64,000 nt of DNA from assembly GCF_000383415.1 (NCBI RefSeq), contig NZ_KB911257.1:410558-474557 (forward strand), written 5' to 3'. Position numbers and translations under genes: made by a program. Shown here in pieces: positions 36,337 to 46,379 of this stretch; position 1 is the stretch's first letter; the number at the start of each line of letters is the position of its first letter. This stretch comes from Hyphomicrobium zavarzinii ATCC 27496. Lineage in GTDB: Bacteria > Pseudomonadota > Alphaproteobacteria > Rhizobiales > Hyphomicrobiaceae. The notes below the pieces were generated by a model. That model was not told the origin of the DNA and did no database searches. It saw nothing but the letters and a program-made list of their open reading frames with translations.

Positions 36337-38211
36337 ATGGCCGAGAGAAGCTTCGACGTGATCGTTGTCGGTGGCGGCCACGCGGGTGTGGAAGCCGCGG
36401 CTGCGGCCGCGCGCATGGGCGCCTCGGTGGCGCTCGTCACCCACCGTTTCGAGACCATCGGCGAGATGTCGTGCAATCCGGCTATCGGCGGTCTCGGCAA
36501 AGGTCATCTCGTGCGGGAGATCGATGCGCTCGACGGGCTCATGGGGCGCGTCGCGGACGCGGCAGGCATTCAATTCCGCCTTCTCAATCGTTCGAAGGGA
36601 CCGGCGGTGCAGGGGCCGCGCGCGCAGGCCGACCGGGCGCTCTATCGGGCGGCGATGCAGCAGGCAATCCGGGAGACCGGTGGTCTTGTGGTCATCGAAG
36701 GCGCGGTCGAGGACCTGGTGGTGACTGGCGATGTGGTCGGCGGGATCATCACCCAGACGGGCGAGCGAATGCTGGCCGGTTCCGTGGTGTTGACGACTGG
36801 AACATTTCTCAATGGTCTCATCCACTTAGGAGATCAGACTCATCCGGCTGGACGGGTGGGTGACGCGCCCGCGCTGAAGCTCTCCGAGCGCCTCTATGGG
36901 CTGGGGCTCAAGATGGGCCGTCTCAAGACCGGCACGCCAGCGCGGCTCGATCGCCGGTCGATCGACTGGGATGGTCTTCCGCAGCAGGAGGCGGATGCCG
37001 ATCCGGTGCCGTTCTCTTTTCTGACGAACGCAATCACCAATCCGCAAGTGACGTGCGCGATCACCACAACCAGCGAGGCGACGCACGCGATCATACGCGC
37101 CAATCTCGCGCGTTCGCCCATGTACTCCGGGCAAATCGCCTCGCGCGGTCCCCGCTATTGCCCGTCGATCGAGGACAAGGTGGTGCGGTTCGCCGACCGC
37201 AGCGCGCATCAAGTGTTCCTGGAGCCGGAAGGCCTCGATGACGACACCGTCTATCCGAACGGGGTCTCGACGTCGCTTCCAGCCGATGTTCAGGAGGCTT
37301 TTCTCAAGACACTTCCGGGACTTGAGAAGGTTGTCCTCAAGCGTCCAGGCTATGCGATCGAGTACGACTACGTCGATCCCCGCGAGCTTCTGCCGACTCT
37401 CGAGACCAAGCGGCTCAAGCGACTTTTCCTTGCGGGGCAGATCAACGGCACGACGGGATATGAGGAGGCGGGCGCGCAAGGCTTGGCCGCCGGCATCAAT
37501 GCTGCGCTCGTTGCGGCAGGGGGCGTGCGTACGTTCGTCGTGTCGCGCGCGGATGCCTATCTGGGCGTCATGATCGACGATCTCGTCACGCGGGGGGTCA
37601 CCGAGCCCTATCGCATGTTCACGTCGCGGGCCGAGTATCGTTTGCGGCTTCGCGCAGACAATGCAGATCAACGACTTACGCCAATGGGCGAACAAATCGG
37701 CTGTGTGACCTCGTTACGTTCACGGTCGTATTCCAATAAAAACAAGATGTTATCAGAAATAGCTAATGTTCTTTCTCAAAAAACGCTCACACCGACAGAA
37801 GCGGAACGAAACGGAATCGAAATCAACAAGGACGGAAGGCGGCGAAACGCGTTCGAGCTTCTCTCTTATCCTGACATGACTTTCTGCCGCTTGGCTGAGA
37901 TTTGGCCTGAGCTGGCGAATTTCGATCCGGCGCTTGCGGCTCAGACAGAAATTGACGCTCGGTACGACTCCTATGTGCGCCGGCAGGAGGCGGACGTGGC
38001 GGCGCTCAAAAAGGACGAGGCCATCGCCATTCCGGCGTCTTTTGATTATGCAACTCTGCCGAGTCTCAAGGCAGAGCTTCGGGCGAAGCTCGAAGCGCAG
38101 CGGCCGGCTACGCTGGCCCAGGCCGGAAAGATCGAGGGCATGACGCCGGCTGCGCTCATGCTCATTCTGGCCACGCTCAAGAAGCAAATTCCGCGGAAAC
38201 GCGCGTCATGA
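36337..38211 (+). CDS. mnmG: tRNA uridine-5-carboxymethylaminomethyl(34) synthesis enzyme MnmG (GidA)
   Basis: FAD protein that forms the MnmE-MnmG complex for U34 modification. The dinucleotide-binding motif [20 protein letters not shown] is at residues 7-26. Signature blocks are [36 protein letters not shown], and the later [12 protein letters not shown]-like [17 protein letters not shown]. It ends with the helical MnmE-binding domain. ATG 36337 is preferred over an in-frame TTG at 36322. A patch at 37741-37800 (near residues 469-488) drops to about 35% GC (hand count). The stop overlaps rsmG as ATGA. Confidence 0.96.
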   Translation: MAERSFDVIVVGGGHAGVEAAAAAARMGASVALVTHRFETIGEMSCNPAIGGLGKGHLVREIDALDGLMGRVADAAGIQFRLLNRSKGPAVQGPRAQADRALYRAAMQQAIRETGGLVVIEGAVEDLVVTGDVVGGIITQTGERMLAGSVVLTTGTFLNGLIHLGDQTHPAGRVGDAPALKLSERLYGLGLKMGRLKTGTPARLDRRSIDWDGLPQQEADADPVPFSFLTNAITNPQVTCAITTTSEATHAIIRANLARSPMYSGQIASRGPRYCPSIEDKVVRFADRSAHQVFLEPEGLDDDTVYPNGVSTSLPADVQEAFLKTLPGLEKVVLKRPGYAIEYDYVDPRELLPTLETKRLKRLFLAGQINGTTGYEEAGAQGLAAGINAALVAAGGVRTFVVSRADAYLGVMIDDLVTRGVTEPYRMFTSRAEYRLRLRADNADQRLTPMGEQIGCVTSLRSRSYSNKNKMLSEIANVLSQKTLTPTEAERNGIEINKDGRRRNAFELLSYPDMTFCRLAEIWPELANFDPALAAQTEIDARYDSYVRRQEADVAALKKDEAIAIPASFDYATLPSLKAELRAKLEAQRPATLAQAGKIEGMTPAALMLILATLKKQIPRKRAS

Positions 38212-38882
38212 CAGCGGCTTCGGGGGCTTCCGGCCGGATCGACACGGCGGAGGCGTTTCAGGGCGCCTTTGCCGTTTCACGTGAAACGATAGACCGGCTT
38301 CGCACCTACGAGGCGCTGCTCAGGAGCTGGCAAAAAGTCATCAATCTGGTTTCGCCTACGACCCTGGACGAAATCTGGCACCGGCATTTTGTGGATTCGG
38401 CCCAGCTTCTGGCGTTCGCGCCCGAGGGAGCAAAAAACTGGCTCGATCTGGGCTCGGGCGGCGGCTTTCCGGGTCTCGTGCTGGCAATTTTGCTCGCGGA
38501 GAAAAATTCCGACGCCCGAATGACCCTGGTCGAGTCCGATACGCGCAAGGCGGCTTTCCTCGGCGAGGTGGCCCGGAAAACGGGGCTTGCTGTGGAGATT
38601 CGCGGGGAGCGGATCGAAAAGTCCGCGACTCAGGCTAAGTCTCAGATAAAAGACGTGATCACGGCGCGTGCGCTGGCGCCTTTGCCGAAGCTTCTGGGGC
38701 TCGTTCAGCCGTTTTTTTCTCCCCAGACCGTGGCCTTGTTTCCTAAAGGCCGGGACGCGGAGGCGGAAGTCAGCGAGGCAGAACGGCAGTTCGCCTTCGA
38801 TTACACGCTTGCTCCGAGCCTGACGGACGCTCAGGCGCGCATTGTGATAGTGCGAAATTTGGCTTTGAGGACGGAGGGTTAG
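38208..38882 (+). CDS. rsmG: 16S rRNA (guanine(527)-N(7))-methyltransferase
   Basis: SAM-dependent methyltransferase for G527 of 16S rRNA (GidB). The SAM-binding block [21 protein letters not shown] is intact, followed by [38 protein letters not shown] is the substrate-side motif. Overlaps mnmG by 4 nt. A perfect palindromic parS occupies the codons for residues VSRET near position 23, so the N-terminal sequence is constrained by both functions. Length 224 residues. Confidence 0.95.
   Translation: MTAASGASGRIDTAEAFQGAFAVSRETIDRLRTYEALLRSWQKVINLVSPTTLDEIWHRHFVDSAQLLAFAPEGAKNWLDLGSGGGFPGLVLAILLAEKNSDARMTLVESDTRKAAFLGEVARKTGLAVEIRGERIEKSATQAKSQIKDVITARALAPLPKLLGLVQPFFSPQTVALFPKGRDAEAEVSEAERQFAFDYTLAPSLTDAQARIVIVRNLALRTEG
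38273..38288. promoter_or_regulatory. parS site (perfect palindrome) within rsmG
   Basis: CGTTTCACGTGAAACG is a perfect 16-bp palindrome containing GTTTCACGTGAAAC, the core recognised by chromosomal ParB proteins across bacteria. It is about 600 bp upstream of parA and 2.6 kb from the five imperfect sites. Confidence 0.9.
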
Positions 38883-38886
38883 ACCC

Positions 38887-39711
38887 GTGACTGGCCTCGG
38901 TACGAAACTTAGGGCGCTGGCGGTCGCCAATCAGAAGGGCGGCGTCGGCAAGACCACGACAGCGATCAATTTGGGCACGGCGCTGGCCGCGATCGGCGAG
39001 CGCGTGCTTGTTATCGACCTCGATCCGCAGGGAAACGCCTCGACCGGCCTCGGCGTGCCGCCGGAAGCGCGGACGCGGACATCTTATGATGCCGTAATGG
39101 GCACGGTTAGCCTCTCGGAAGCGGCGGTTCAGACTGCAATTCCTGGACTTTTTGTCGTTCCGGCGAACTCGGACCTAGTGGGTCTCGAATCGGATCTCTC
39201 GGGCGATGTGAGCCGTGCTTACAAGCTTCGCGACGCGGTGGCAGCGCTGGCCGCGCAATCTCGCGGCAAGCCGGCCGATCAGGCCTTCAAATACGTACTG
39301 ATCGACTGTCCGCCCTCGCTCAACATCCTGACTTTGAACGCGCTGGCTGCCGCGGATGCCGTTTTGGTACCCGTGCAGTGCGAATTTTTCGCGCTGGAAG
39401 GTATTTCTCAGCTCAAGGACACGATCGACCAGATCCGCGCGACGCTCAATCCGAGCCTGGAAATCCAAGGCGTCGTGCTGACCATGCATGACGCGCGGAC
39501 CACGCTTTCGCGCGAAGTCGCGGACGAAGTCCGGGCCTTCTTCGGCCCCAAGGTCTACGAATCCGTGATTCCGCGAAATACGCGGGTCGCGGAGGCCCCG
39601 TCGCACGGCAAGCCGATCCTGCTTTACGATTACGATTGCGCCGGGAGCCAAGCCTATATCCGTCTCGCGACCGAGATCATCGAGCGCGAACGTCAAACCA
39701 AAGCCGCGTAA
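38887..39711 (+). CDS. parA: Chromosome partitioning ATPase ParA
   Basis: Segregation ATPase acting with ParB and parS. NQKGGVGKTTTAINLGTALA is the deviant Walker A (residues 15-34), VLVIDLDPQGNASTGLG is switch I, and VLIDCPPSLNILTLNAL is Walker B. The short N-terminus is typical of chromosomal rather than plasmid ParA. It starts at GTG 38887, 4 nt after the rsmG stop. Length 274 residues. Confidence 0.96.
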   Translation: MTGLGTKLRALAVANQKGGVGKTTTAINLGTALAAIGERVLVIDLDPQGNASTGLGVPPEARTRTSYDAVMGTVSLSEAAVQTAIPGLFVVPANSDLVGLESDLSGDVSRAYKLRDAVAALAAQSRGKPADQAFKYVLIDCPPSLNILTLNALAAADAVLVPVQCEFFALEGISQLKDTIDQIRATLNPSLEIQGVVLTMHDARTTLSREVADEVRAFFGPKVYESVIPRNTRVAEAPSHGKPILLYDYDCAGSQAYIRLATEIIERERQTKAA

Positions 39712-39800
39712 TGGCCTCTAAAACATAAGTTTTTCGTCGTGCTTCGTACTGTGTAGTCGGGAGCGGTACGGAAAGCACCCGGGAGAAAACAGGTCAGGTC

Positions 39801-40691
39801 ATGAATTCAGCGCTACCGAAAAGCCGGCTGGGCCGGGGGTTGGCCTCTCTCATTGGGGAATCGCCGCAGGCGCATCCGCGTTTGCCTGCTGAGGGCGAGC
39901 AGCGGCTTGCGCCGGTTGAACAGCTTCGGAGCGGGCGGTTCAATCCGCGCAAGGATTTCGCCGAGCAGGATCTGGCGGAACTCGCTGAATCGATCCGAAC
40001 CAAGGGCTTGGTTCAGCCGATTGTCGTGCGACCGCACCCCGAGGACATGCAGGCTTTCGAGATCGTGGCCGGCGAGCGGCGCTGGCGCGCGTCGCAGAAG
40101 GCCGGCCTGCATATGGTCCCGATCATTGTGCGGGATCTTTCGGACCGCGAGGTTCTCGAACTTGCGATTATCGAAAATGTCCAGCGCGCGGATCTCAACG
40201 CCATCGAAGAGGCGAACGGCTATCGCGAGCTGATCGAGCGGTTCGACTACAGCCAGGAGCAGGTGTCCGAAATCATCGGCAAGAGCCGGAGCCACGTGGC
40301 CAACACGTTGCGGCTGCTCAGGCTTCCGGATTCAGTTCAGGCTTACGTGCAGGAGGGAAAGCTCACTGCCGGGCATGCCCGCGCCCTCGTGGGCCGGGAC
40401 GACGCCGAGGCGCTCGCCCAGCGGATTTTGGAACAGGACCTCAACGTCCGCGAAGCGGAAGCGCTGGTTCAGGCCGGGCCGATTGGCGTGCCGGGCAATA
40501 CGGGTGCGAAGAAGGTTCGAGAGAAGGATCCGGATACAAAAGCCTTCGAGAAAGAGCTGGCGGACTCCCTTGGGCTCAAGGTGGAGGTCAAGCGCGGCTC
40601 GGGCGAGAGCGGAAATCTGGTCATCAAGTACGGCAACTTCGACCAGCTCGACTATATTCGTATGCGCCTGATAGGCATGCCGGGCGGTTGA
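39801..40691 (+). CDS. parB: Chromosome partitioning protein ParB
   Basis: CTP-dependent DNA clamp that loads at parS. The N-terminal ParA-interacting peptide is KSRLGRGLASLIGE. The CTPase domain contains VAGERRWRASQKAGL and IENVQRADLNAIEEA, the parS-reading helix-turn-helix is EQVSEIIGKSRSHVANTLRL, and a dimerisation domain ends the protein. It follows parA after about 90 nt. The parS-like sites of this window are its likely targets. Length 296 residues. Confidence 0.97.
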   Translation: MNSALPKSRLGRGLASLIGESPQAHPRLPAEGEQRLAPVEQLRSGRFNPRKDFAEQDLAELAESIRTKGLVQPIVVRPHPEDMQAFEIVAGERRWRASQKAGLHMVPIIVRDLSDREVLELAIIENVQRADLNAIEEANGYRELIERFDYSQEQVSEIIGKSRSHVANTLRLLRLPDSVQAYVQEGKLTAGHARALVGRDDAEALAQRILEQDLNVREAEALVQAGPIGVPGNTGAKKVREKDPDTKAFEKELADSLGLKVEVKRGSGESGNLVIKYGNFDQLDYIRMRLIGMPGG

Positions 40692-40867
40692 GCCGTGACG
40701 TCGAGGTCGGCCGCGGGACTAGGTCCAAATTGGGCGGCTGCGACGGCAGACTTGTTGCGGTGGAGCGTGGCAGTTCTTCTCGGGCCGTGGCCCGGCGTTT
40801 TCCTATTTCGCATTTCCGGGCTCGAACCTCTTGATTTCGATCCTGAAATGCTCTGGGGTTCTTCGCC

Positions 40868-41191
40868 ATGAGCACCGATATTCTTTTCCGGCTGGCGGAG
40901 ACGATCCGCGCCCGCCGTTCCGAATCCGCGGAAAAATCCTACACGCGCCAGCTCCTGCTGGCCGGGCCTGAGCGTTGCGCCAAGAAGCTCGGCGAGGAAG
41001 CGGTCGAGACCGTTATCGCGGGCGTTAGCCAAAGCGACGAAGCGCTGCGTGCGGAAGCAGCCGATTTGCTTTATCACTTGCTGGTGTTGCTCGAAGCGCG
41101 CGGCGTTGCTCTTGAAGATGTCCTGGCCGTTCTGCAAAGCCGCACCGTCCAGTCTGGACTTGCTGAAAAAGCATCCAGAAATTCTTCGTGA
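40868..41191 (+). CDS. hisE: Phosphoribosyl-ATP pyrophosphatase
   Basis: Second step of histidine synthesis: hydrolysis of PR-ATP to PR-AMP and PPi. MazG-like helical fold of 107 residues, with [15 protein letters not shown] (metal-binding E-x-x-E) and [17 protein letters not shown] (E-x-x-D). The usual hisB-hisH-hisA-hisF neighbours are not upstream here; parB is. Its stop overlaps coaA as GTGA. Confidence 0.92.
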   Translation: MSTDILFRLAETIRARRSESAEKSYTRQLLLAGPERCAKKLGEEAVETVIAGVSQSDEALRAEAADLLYHLLVLLEARGVALEDVLAVLQSRTVQSGLAEKASRNSS

Positions 41192-42261
41192 GTGTTGTCC
41201 TGCCTTCAGAATTCTTTGGAGAAGCCGCAAGGCTTCCTGGTGATCCGCAAATGAGTATGGCGCGGGATACTGCGGCGGCACGAGAGACGGGGCGCCTCGA
41301 GCTCGTCGGGGCGCCCGGAAAAGACATCCAATTCTCTCCTTATCGTGTTTTTACCCGCGAGGAGTGGGCCAGGCTTCGCGCCGACACGCCCATGACGCTG
41401 GCGCCCCAGGAGCTCGAGCTTCTGTCGGGTCTGCTCGAGGAGCTCAGCGTTGAAGAGGTGGAGACGATTTATCTTCCCCTCTCCCGCCTCCTCAATCTCT
41501 ACGTGGCGGCGGCGCAGAAGCTTCATGCGGTCAGCTCGACGTTTCTCGGCCGGACCGACTGCAAAGTGCCCTTCATCATCGGTGTGGCGGGGTCGGTTGC
41601 GGTCGGTAAGAGCACGACCGCCCGCGTGCTCAAGGCGCTGCTCGCGCGCTGGCCGGACCATCCGCGCGTCGACCTTATCACGACAGATGGATTTCTGTTT
41701 CCCAACAAAGAGTTGGAAGCGCGAGATCTGATGAACCGGAAAGGCTTTCCGGAGAGCTTCGATACCACGCGGCTGTTGAAGTTCCTGGCGGATGTGAAGA
41801 GCGGCAAGGAGCGCATCGAGGCGCCGGTCTACTCGCATTTCCACTACGACATCATCTCCGGTCAGAAGATCGTAGTCGAGCGTCCGGATATCCTGATCGT
41901 CGAGGGGCTTAACGTGCTGCAGCCCGCCACGTTCGAGCGGGGCAGTGAGGCGGGTCCTTATGTTTCGGATTTCATCGACTTCTCGATCTTCATCGATGCG
42001 GATCCGAGCCTAATCGAGACATGGTACCTGGAGCGCTTCATGCGGCTCCGGAGCACGGCGTTTCGCGATCCAGCTTCCTTTTTCCATCGCTACGTCACGC
42101 TCACGCACGACAACGCCGTGGCGCGGGCGCTCGAGATTTGGCGCTCGATCAACCTCAAGAACCTCTCCGAGAATATCCTGCCGACGCGGCCGCGGGCCCG
42201 GCTGATTCTGCGCAAATCGCAAGATCACAGCGTCAGTACGGTGGCGCTTCGGAAGCTCTGA
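41188..42261 (+). CDS. coaA: Type I pantothenate kinase
   Basis: First committed step of CoA synthesis. The P-loop [20 protein letters not shown] starts near residue 129, and [27 protein letters not shown] and [11 protein letters not shown] follow. The GTG at 41188 lies within the hisE stop (GTGA), suggesting coupled translation; ATG codons at 41251 and 41257 are alternatives because the first 30 residues are not conserved. CoaE, the last enzyme of this pathway, is also encoded in this window. Confidence 0.95.
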   Translation: MSVVLPSEFFGEAARLPGDPQMSMARDTAAARETGRLELVGAPGKDIQFSPYRVFTREEWARLRADTPMTLAPQELELLSGLLEELSVEEVETIYLPLSRLLNLYVAAAQKLHAVSSTFLGRTDCKVPFIIGVAGSVAVGKSTTARVLKALLARWPDHPRVDLITTDGFLFPNKELEARDLMNRKGFPESFDTTRLLKFLADVKSGKERIEAPVYSHFHYDIISGQKIVVERPDILIVEGLNVLQPATFERGSEAGPYVSDFIDFSIFIDADPSLIETWYLERFMRLRSTAFRDPASFFHRYVTLTHDNAVARALEIWRSINLKNLSENILPTRPRARLILRKSQDHSVSTVALRKL

Positions 42262-42433
42262 TGCCCGAGATGATTCGCGCTCTTTTGCCGCTGTTGCATT
42301 GCGATAGTGGATGTCCGCACGCCTAAACATTGGGCTACGGACCGTTTGCCTACGCTATTTTTCGAGAAAAATGTCCCCGTGTGCCCGCGACTTGAGGGCT
42401 CCCGACCTAAATCGGGAAGTTTTCCCTCTAGAC

Positions 42434-42450
42434 TTGCTGCGTCGCAGCAA
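42434..42450. promoter_or_regulatory. 17-bp palindrome, possible PhaR-type operator
   Basis: TTGCTGCGTCGCAGCAA is a perfect palindrome about one central base, containing CTGC-N3-GCAG. That matches the operator described for the polyhydroxyalkanoate regulator PhaR in Paracoccus. It lies about 48 bp before the start of the small PepSY-like gene. Related TGC...GCA palindromes precede the phasin gene. Confidence 0.5.
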
Positions 42451-42498
42451 CAAAATAAGGGAAAGTTTCTCGGTTCTTAGCTCACAAGGAGACACACT

Positions 42499-42753
42499 AT
42501 GAAGCGCATTCTCGCTGCCGCAGCCGCTCTCGCCCTTTGCTCGGGCGCTGCTCTCGCCGACGACAAGCCGACTGCCGACGAGGCCGCAAAGATCAAGGCC
42601 GCCGTTGCCGATTGGGGCTGCGAAGGCGGCGAGTACGAAAAGGAGACCGAGGGCACGGGTGTGTTCGAGGCCGAGGACGTGAAGTGCAAGCAGGGTCAGT
42701 ACGACTTCCGTCTCGACAAGGACTTCAAGGTATTCGTGATCACGAAGGACTAA
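42499..42753 (+). CDS. Small secreted PepSY-like protein
   Basis: This 84-residue product has a clear signal peptide (MKRILAAAAALALCSGAALA|DD). The mature 63 residues (ADEAAKIKAAVADWGCEGGE, then KETEGTGVFEAEDVKCKQG, then YDFRLDKDFKVFVITKD) fit the small periplasmic PepSY-like family, with two Cys that could form a disulfide. A strong AAGGAG site lies before the ATG. Ends just before a strong terminator, so it is monocistronic. Function unknown; PepSY modules often inhibit or bind other proteins. Confidence 0.75.
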   Translation: MKRILAAAAALALCSGAALADDKPTADEAAKIKAAVADWGCEGGEYEKETEGTGVFEAEDVKCKQGQYDFRLDKDFKVFVITKD

Positions 42754-42774
42754 TACGTCCCTTCGACTGAATTC

Positions 42775-42810
42775 AAAGGGCGCCTCTCCTTGAAGAGGCG
42801 CCCTTTTTAT
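42775..42810. terminator. Bidirectional intrinsic terminator
   Basis: AAAGGGCGCCTCT and AGAGGCGCCCTTT form a 13-bp perfect stem with a CCTTGA loop and T-tract on the plus strand. It separates the convergent PepSY-like gene and leuB. Confidence 0.9.
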
Positions 42811-42839
42811 TTGCGGATCACGCTGCTCTGCGGCTTCGA

Positions 42840-43955
42840 TCAGGCCGTAAGAGTTTCGAGCTTGCCCAGGATCGCGGCGCCCATTTCCGAGGTGCCGACC
42901 TGGCGCATGCTGGGCTGCATGATGTCGCCGGTGCGATAGCCGTCTGAGAGCACGGCGGCGATGGCCTTATCGATGAGGTCGGCTTCATCGGACATTCCGC
43001 ACGAGTAGCGGAGCGCCATGCCGAAGCTCGCGATGGTGGCGATCGGGTTCGCAAGGCCCTTGCCGGCGATGTCAGGGGCCGAGCCGTGGACCGGCTCATA
43101 GAGAGCGAGGCGCTTGCCGGTCTTCTCGTCGGCGGCGCCGAGGGACGCGGACGGCAGCATCCCGAGCGAGCCGGTCATCATGGCGGCTTCGTCCGACAGC
43201 ACGTCGCCGAACAGATTGTCGGTGACGATGACGTCGAACTGCTTCGGATTGCGGATGAGCTGCATGGCGCAGTTGTCGGCCAGGATGTGCTCGAGCTTTA
43301 CGTCCGGGGCGTAAGACTTGTGGGTGGCGGTCACCACCTCGTTCCAGAGCACGCCGGTCTTCATCACGTTGCGCTTCTCTGCGGAATGGACCTTGTTCGA
43401 GCGCTTGCGGGCGAGGTCGAAGGCGACCTTCGCGATGCGCTCGATCTCGCGCGTCGTGTAGAGCTGGGTGTCGACGGCGCGCTTCTGGCCGTCCTCAAGA
43501 GTGACGATCTCCTTCGGCTCGCCGAAATAGACGCCGCCGGTCAGCTCGCGCACGATCATGATGTCGAGGCCTTCCACCAGCTCGCGCTTGAGGGAGGAGG
43601 CATCGGCAAGCGCCGGATAGCAGATCGCAGGGCGGAGATTGGCGAAGAGATCCAGATCCTTGCGGAGACGGAGCAGGCCAGCCTCGGGGCGGACGGCATA
43701 GGGAACCTTGTCCCACTTGGGGCCGCCCACGGCGCCGAAGATCACGGCATCGGAGGCTTTGGCCTTGGCGATGCAGTCGTCGGTGACGGCGACGCCGTGC
43801 TTGTCGTAGGCCGAGCCGCCGACGAGGTCGCTCTGGGTCTCGAACTTGTGCTTGCTGCTCGTCTTGTTGAAGAACGCGATGATGCGCTCGACCTCGGCCA
43901 TGGTCTCGATGCCGATGCCGTCACCCGGGAGAAGAAGCAGCTTGTGCGTCGTCAT
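42840..43955 (-). CDS. leuB: 3-isopropylmalate dehydrogenase
   Basis: Leucine biosynthesis: NAD-dependent oxidative decarboxylation of 3-isopropylmalate. [20 protein letters not shown] opens the protein, [11 protein letters not shown] marks the substrate loop, [20 protein letters not shown] binds the metal, and [19 protein letters not shown] binds NAD. The ATG at 43955 gives 371 residues, the normal length. The frame is open upstream but that part is unrelated. No leuCD is in the window. Confidence 0.96.
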   Translation of the reverse strand: MTTHKLLLLPGDGIGIETMAEVERIIAFFNKTSSKHKFETQSDLVGGSAYDKHGVAVTDDCIAKAKASDAVIFGAVGGPKWDKVPYAVRPEAGLLRLRKDLDLFANLRPAICYPALADASSLKRELVEGLDIMIVRELTGGVYFGEPKEIVTLEDGQKRAVDTQLYTTREIERIAKVAFDLARKRSNKVHSAEKRNVMKTGVLWNEVVTATHKSYAPDVKLEHILADNCAMQLIRNPKQFDVIVTDNLFGDVLSDEAAMMTGSLGMLPSASLGAADEKTGKRLALYEPVHGSAPDIAGKGLANPIATIASFGMALRYSCGMSDEADLIDKAIAAVLSDGYRTGDIMQPSMRQVGTSEMGAAILGKLETLTA

Positions 43956-44095
43956 GATGAAAGAGGTTCCGTCAAAAAGGTGGGATTTCGCTGGCGCGGT
44001 ACTAGCGCGATGGCGGATAGGCGGCAAGCCGCACATGCGGGGGGCGGTCATTAACCCTCGCGCCCGGACAGACATCGAGCAGGATGCGAGGGGTC

Positions 44096-44722
44096 TCAGC
44101 CGATGAAGGGAATGTCGAGAAAAAGGGAAAAGCCGTTGATGGTCATGAAGGTGCCGAGAGCACCCATCACCGCGCTCGTGATCAGCAGCGTCGAGCCACC
44201 GGAGATGATGGCTACACCGCCCAGCACGATGGCGATCTGCAGCAACGCCTCGCCATAGTCGAAATAGGGATCCTGGCGCATGGCAACGTCTCGCTCGGCT
44301 TCGAGCGCCTTGCCGCGGTTGAACAGCTCGTCGAGCCCTTCGTTGGTCTTGGGATTCGAGGTGAGCTCTGCGTCGATCTTCTTGTAGTCGGCGATCTTTG
44401 CTTCGATGGCGGCGCGTGCCTCGGCCGTGAGCGCGGGATTGCTCAGCACCGTCAGCTCGAGCTGGTCAACCTCGAGACGCAAGGTGTGGCGGCGCATGTT
44501 CTTCGCCTGGAAGAAGCCCCAGACATTGGTCGCCTCGATGTTCTTGAGGGTCGCTTCCTTGGATGCGTTGCCGCCGCCCATGGAACAGATGGCGAGAATT
44601 ACGGCGAGAACGCCGATGTAGACGCCAATCCAACGGTCGCGGTCGCGCTGATTTTCGTCGCCTGCTTCGCGGCCGAGATCATCCCAGACCACTATCGCGG
44701 CCCTCCGAGCGAACGAGCTCAC
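44096..44722 (-). CDS. DUF4337-type membrane protein
   Basis: One N-terminal transmembrane helix ([20 protein letters not shown], about residues 33-52), a cytoplasmic or periplasmic helical region with [20 protein letters not shown], and two C-terminal hydrophobic helices (about 160-205). This layout matches DUF4337 proteins of unknown function. The chosen ATG gives a 44-nt overlap with gpmA; a GTG at 44692 reduces the overlap to 14 nt and may be the true start. Probably co-transcribed with gpmA and dapB. Confidence 0.75.
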   Translation of the reverse strand: MSSFARRAAIVVWDDLGREAGDENQRDRDRWIGVYIGVLAVILAICSMGGGNASKEATLKNIEATNVWGFFQAKNMRRHTLRLEVDQLELTVLSNPALTAEARAAIEAKIADYKKIDAELTSNPKTNEGLDELFNRGKALEAERDVAMRQDPYFDYGEALLQIAIVLGGVAIISGGSTLLITSAVMGALGTFMTINGFSLFLDIPFIG

Positions 44723-45326
44723 GATACTCCGCGACGTCGCCGGTATCGGTCATGCGGTAGACCTGCGGGGCGGCCGTTGCAAGCTCGCGATCGAGGATCT
44801 GGTGCTCGTCCAGCTTTTCGAGGTGCATGATCAGGGCGCGCAGAGAATTTCCGTGCGCGGCGATAATGACGTTCTTGCCGGCGGCGACGTGCGGCCAGAT
44901 CACATTGCGATAGTAAGGCTGCACGCGGGCTGCCGTGTCCTTGAGGCTCTCGCCGCCCGGCGGGGGCGTGTCGTAGCTGCGGCGCCAGGCGAGCACCTGC
45001 TCTTCGCCCCACTTGGCGCGGGCTTCTTCCTTGTTGAGGCCGGACAGCTCGCCGTAGTCGCGCTCGTTGAGAGCGGCGTCCTCGATCACTTCCGGTGTCG
45101 GCCCGCCGATCTCACCCAGGATGATATCCAGCGTATGCTGAGCGCGTTTCAGCTTGCTGGTGAAGGCGATGTCGAAGCGAAGTCCTTCGGACTTCAGAAC
45201 GCGACCGGCCCAGCAGGCTTCGATCACGCCCTTGTCCGTCAGATCCGGATTACGAATTCCGGTGAAAATGTTCTTCTTGTTCCATTCGCTTTCGCCATGC
45301 CGCACGAGCACAAGTCGGTTCGTCAT
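44679..45326 (-). CDS. gpmA: 2,3-bisphosphoglycerate-dependent phosphoglycerate mutase
   Basis: Interconverts 3- and 2-phosphoglycerate. [20 protein letters not shown] carries the phosphorylated His (residue 9). [18 protein letters not shown] is the substrate loop, and [16 protein letters not shown] holds the second His. The ATG at 45326 is chosen; 12 further in-frame residues upstream are not conserved. Length 215 residues. Confidence 0.95.
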   Translation of the reverse strand: MTNRLVLVRHGESEWNKKNIFTGIRNPDLTDKGVIEACWAGRVLKSEGLRFDIAFTSKLKRAQHTLDIILGEIGGPTPEVIEDAALNERDYGELSGLNKEEARAKWGEEQVLAWRRSYDTPPPGGESLKDTAARVQPYYRNVIWPHVAAGKNVIIAAHGNSLRALIMHLEKLDEHQILDRELATAAPQVYRMTDTGDVAEYRELVRSEGRDSGLG

Positions 45327-45367
45327 GGACCCAATCCGTTTCGTTCTTTGCAGCGTCGACATTTCGT

Positions 45368-46174
45368 CTAAAGCCCCAATACATCGCTCATGTTGAACAG
45401 GCCCGGACCTTTGCCCTGGCCCCAGAGCGCCGCCTTGACGGCGCCACGCGCGAAAATGCTACGGTCGGCGGCGCGATGCGTGATCTCTATCCGCTCGCCT
45501 TCGCCGGCAAATACCACCGTATGATCGCCGACTACGGTGCCGCCGCGCAGGGTGGCGAAACCGATGTCGCCACGGCGGCGCGGGCCGGTGTGGCCGTCCC
45601 TCGATCTTACGCTGTGTGTCTTGAGATCGATTCCTCGCCCTTCGGCCGCTGCGGCCCCCAGCATCAAAGCCGTGCCGGATGGGGCGTCGACCTTCTGGCG
45701 GTGATGCATCTCGACGATCTCGATGTCGAAATCAGCGTCGAGGGCTTCCGAGATGCGCCGCGTGATGGCCGTCAGCAGATTGACGCCGAGGCTCATGTTG
45801 CCTGCCTTGATGACCGTAGCGTGGCGGGCGGCCGCTTTTATCGCGGCTTCATCGCTTTCGCTGAGGCCTGTGGTGCCGATGACGTGCACGATGCGGGCGT
45901 TCGCGGCGAGCCCGGCCATCTCGATGGTGGCGGCGGGAATCGTGAAGTCGATCACGGCGTCGCTCTTGGCGGCGGCCTCCAACGGATCGGAGGAGACGGC
46001 CACGCCCAATGGCGCAAGTCCGGCGAGTGTGCCGACGTCGGATCCGATGTGGGGAGAGCCTGGGGGTTCGGTGCCGGCGCTCACGATGCAGCCCGGGGTG
46101 GCAGAGACCACGCGGACGAGCTCGCGGCCCATGCGGCCGGCCACTCCCGTCACGGCGATTTTGATCTCGCTCAT
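45368..46174 (-). CDS. dapB: 4-hydroxy-tetrahydrodipicolinate reductase
   Basis: Diaminopimelate/lysine pathway reductase. The Rossmann motif is [19 protein letters not shown], and the catalytic block is [20 protein letters not shown], with the His pair and Lys intact. [17 protein letters not shown] is another family block. The start ATG at 46174 gives 268 residues. asd and dapF, which act before and after it in the pathway, are also in the window, but at separate loci. Confidence 0.95.
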   Translation of the reverse strand: MSEIKIAVTGVAGRMGRELVRVVSATPGCIVSAGTEPPGSPHIGSDVGTLAGLAPLGVAVSSDPLEAAAKSDAVIDFTIPAATIEMAGLAANARIVHVIGTTGLSESDEAAIKAAARHATVIKAGNMSLGVNLLTAITRRISEALDADFDIEIVEMHHRQKVDAPSGTALMLGAAAAEGRGIDLKTHSVRSRDGHTGPRRRGDIGFATLRGGTVVGDHTVVFAGEGERIEITHRAADRSIFARGAVKAALWGQGKGPGLFNMSDVLGL

Positions 46175-46379
46175 CACAACCTCGCGGGTTCGATTGGGCG
46201 CCGATATAGCAATGGAGGGGGCTGAGAGGAAGTGCGGCTCTTGTGTCGGGGGCAGGTTCTCAACTGCGGCAGAGGTCCGGCAACCGCGGAAGGGGCGTCT
46301 TCGCCATTTTGTCCCGGATTTTGGCCATGATGGCGTGTAGAACGGGGGACTTCCAGGTTTGTCAGCCCACGGGGTTAAG

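Noticed and set aside
40781-40800. Possible terminator after parB (CGGGCC/GGCCCG)
   Set aside because: The loop would be only 2 nt and the T-run is short and offset; too weak to call.
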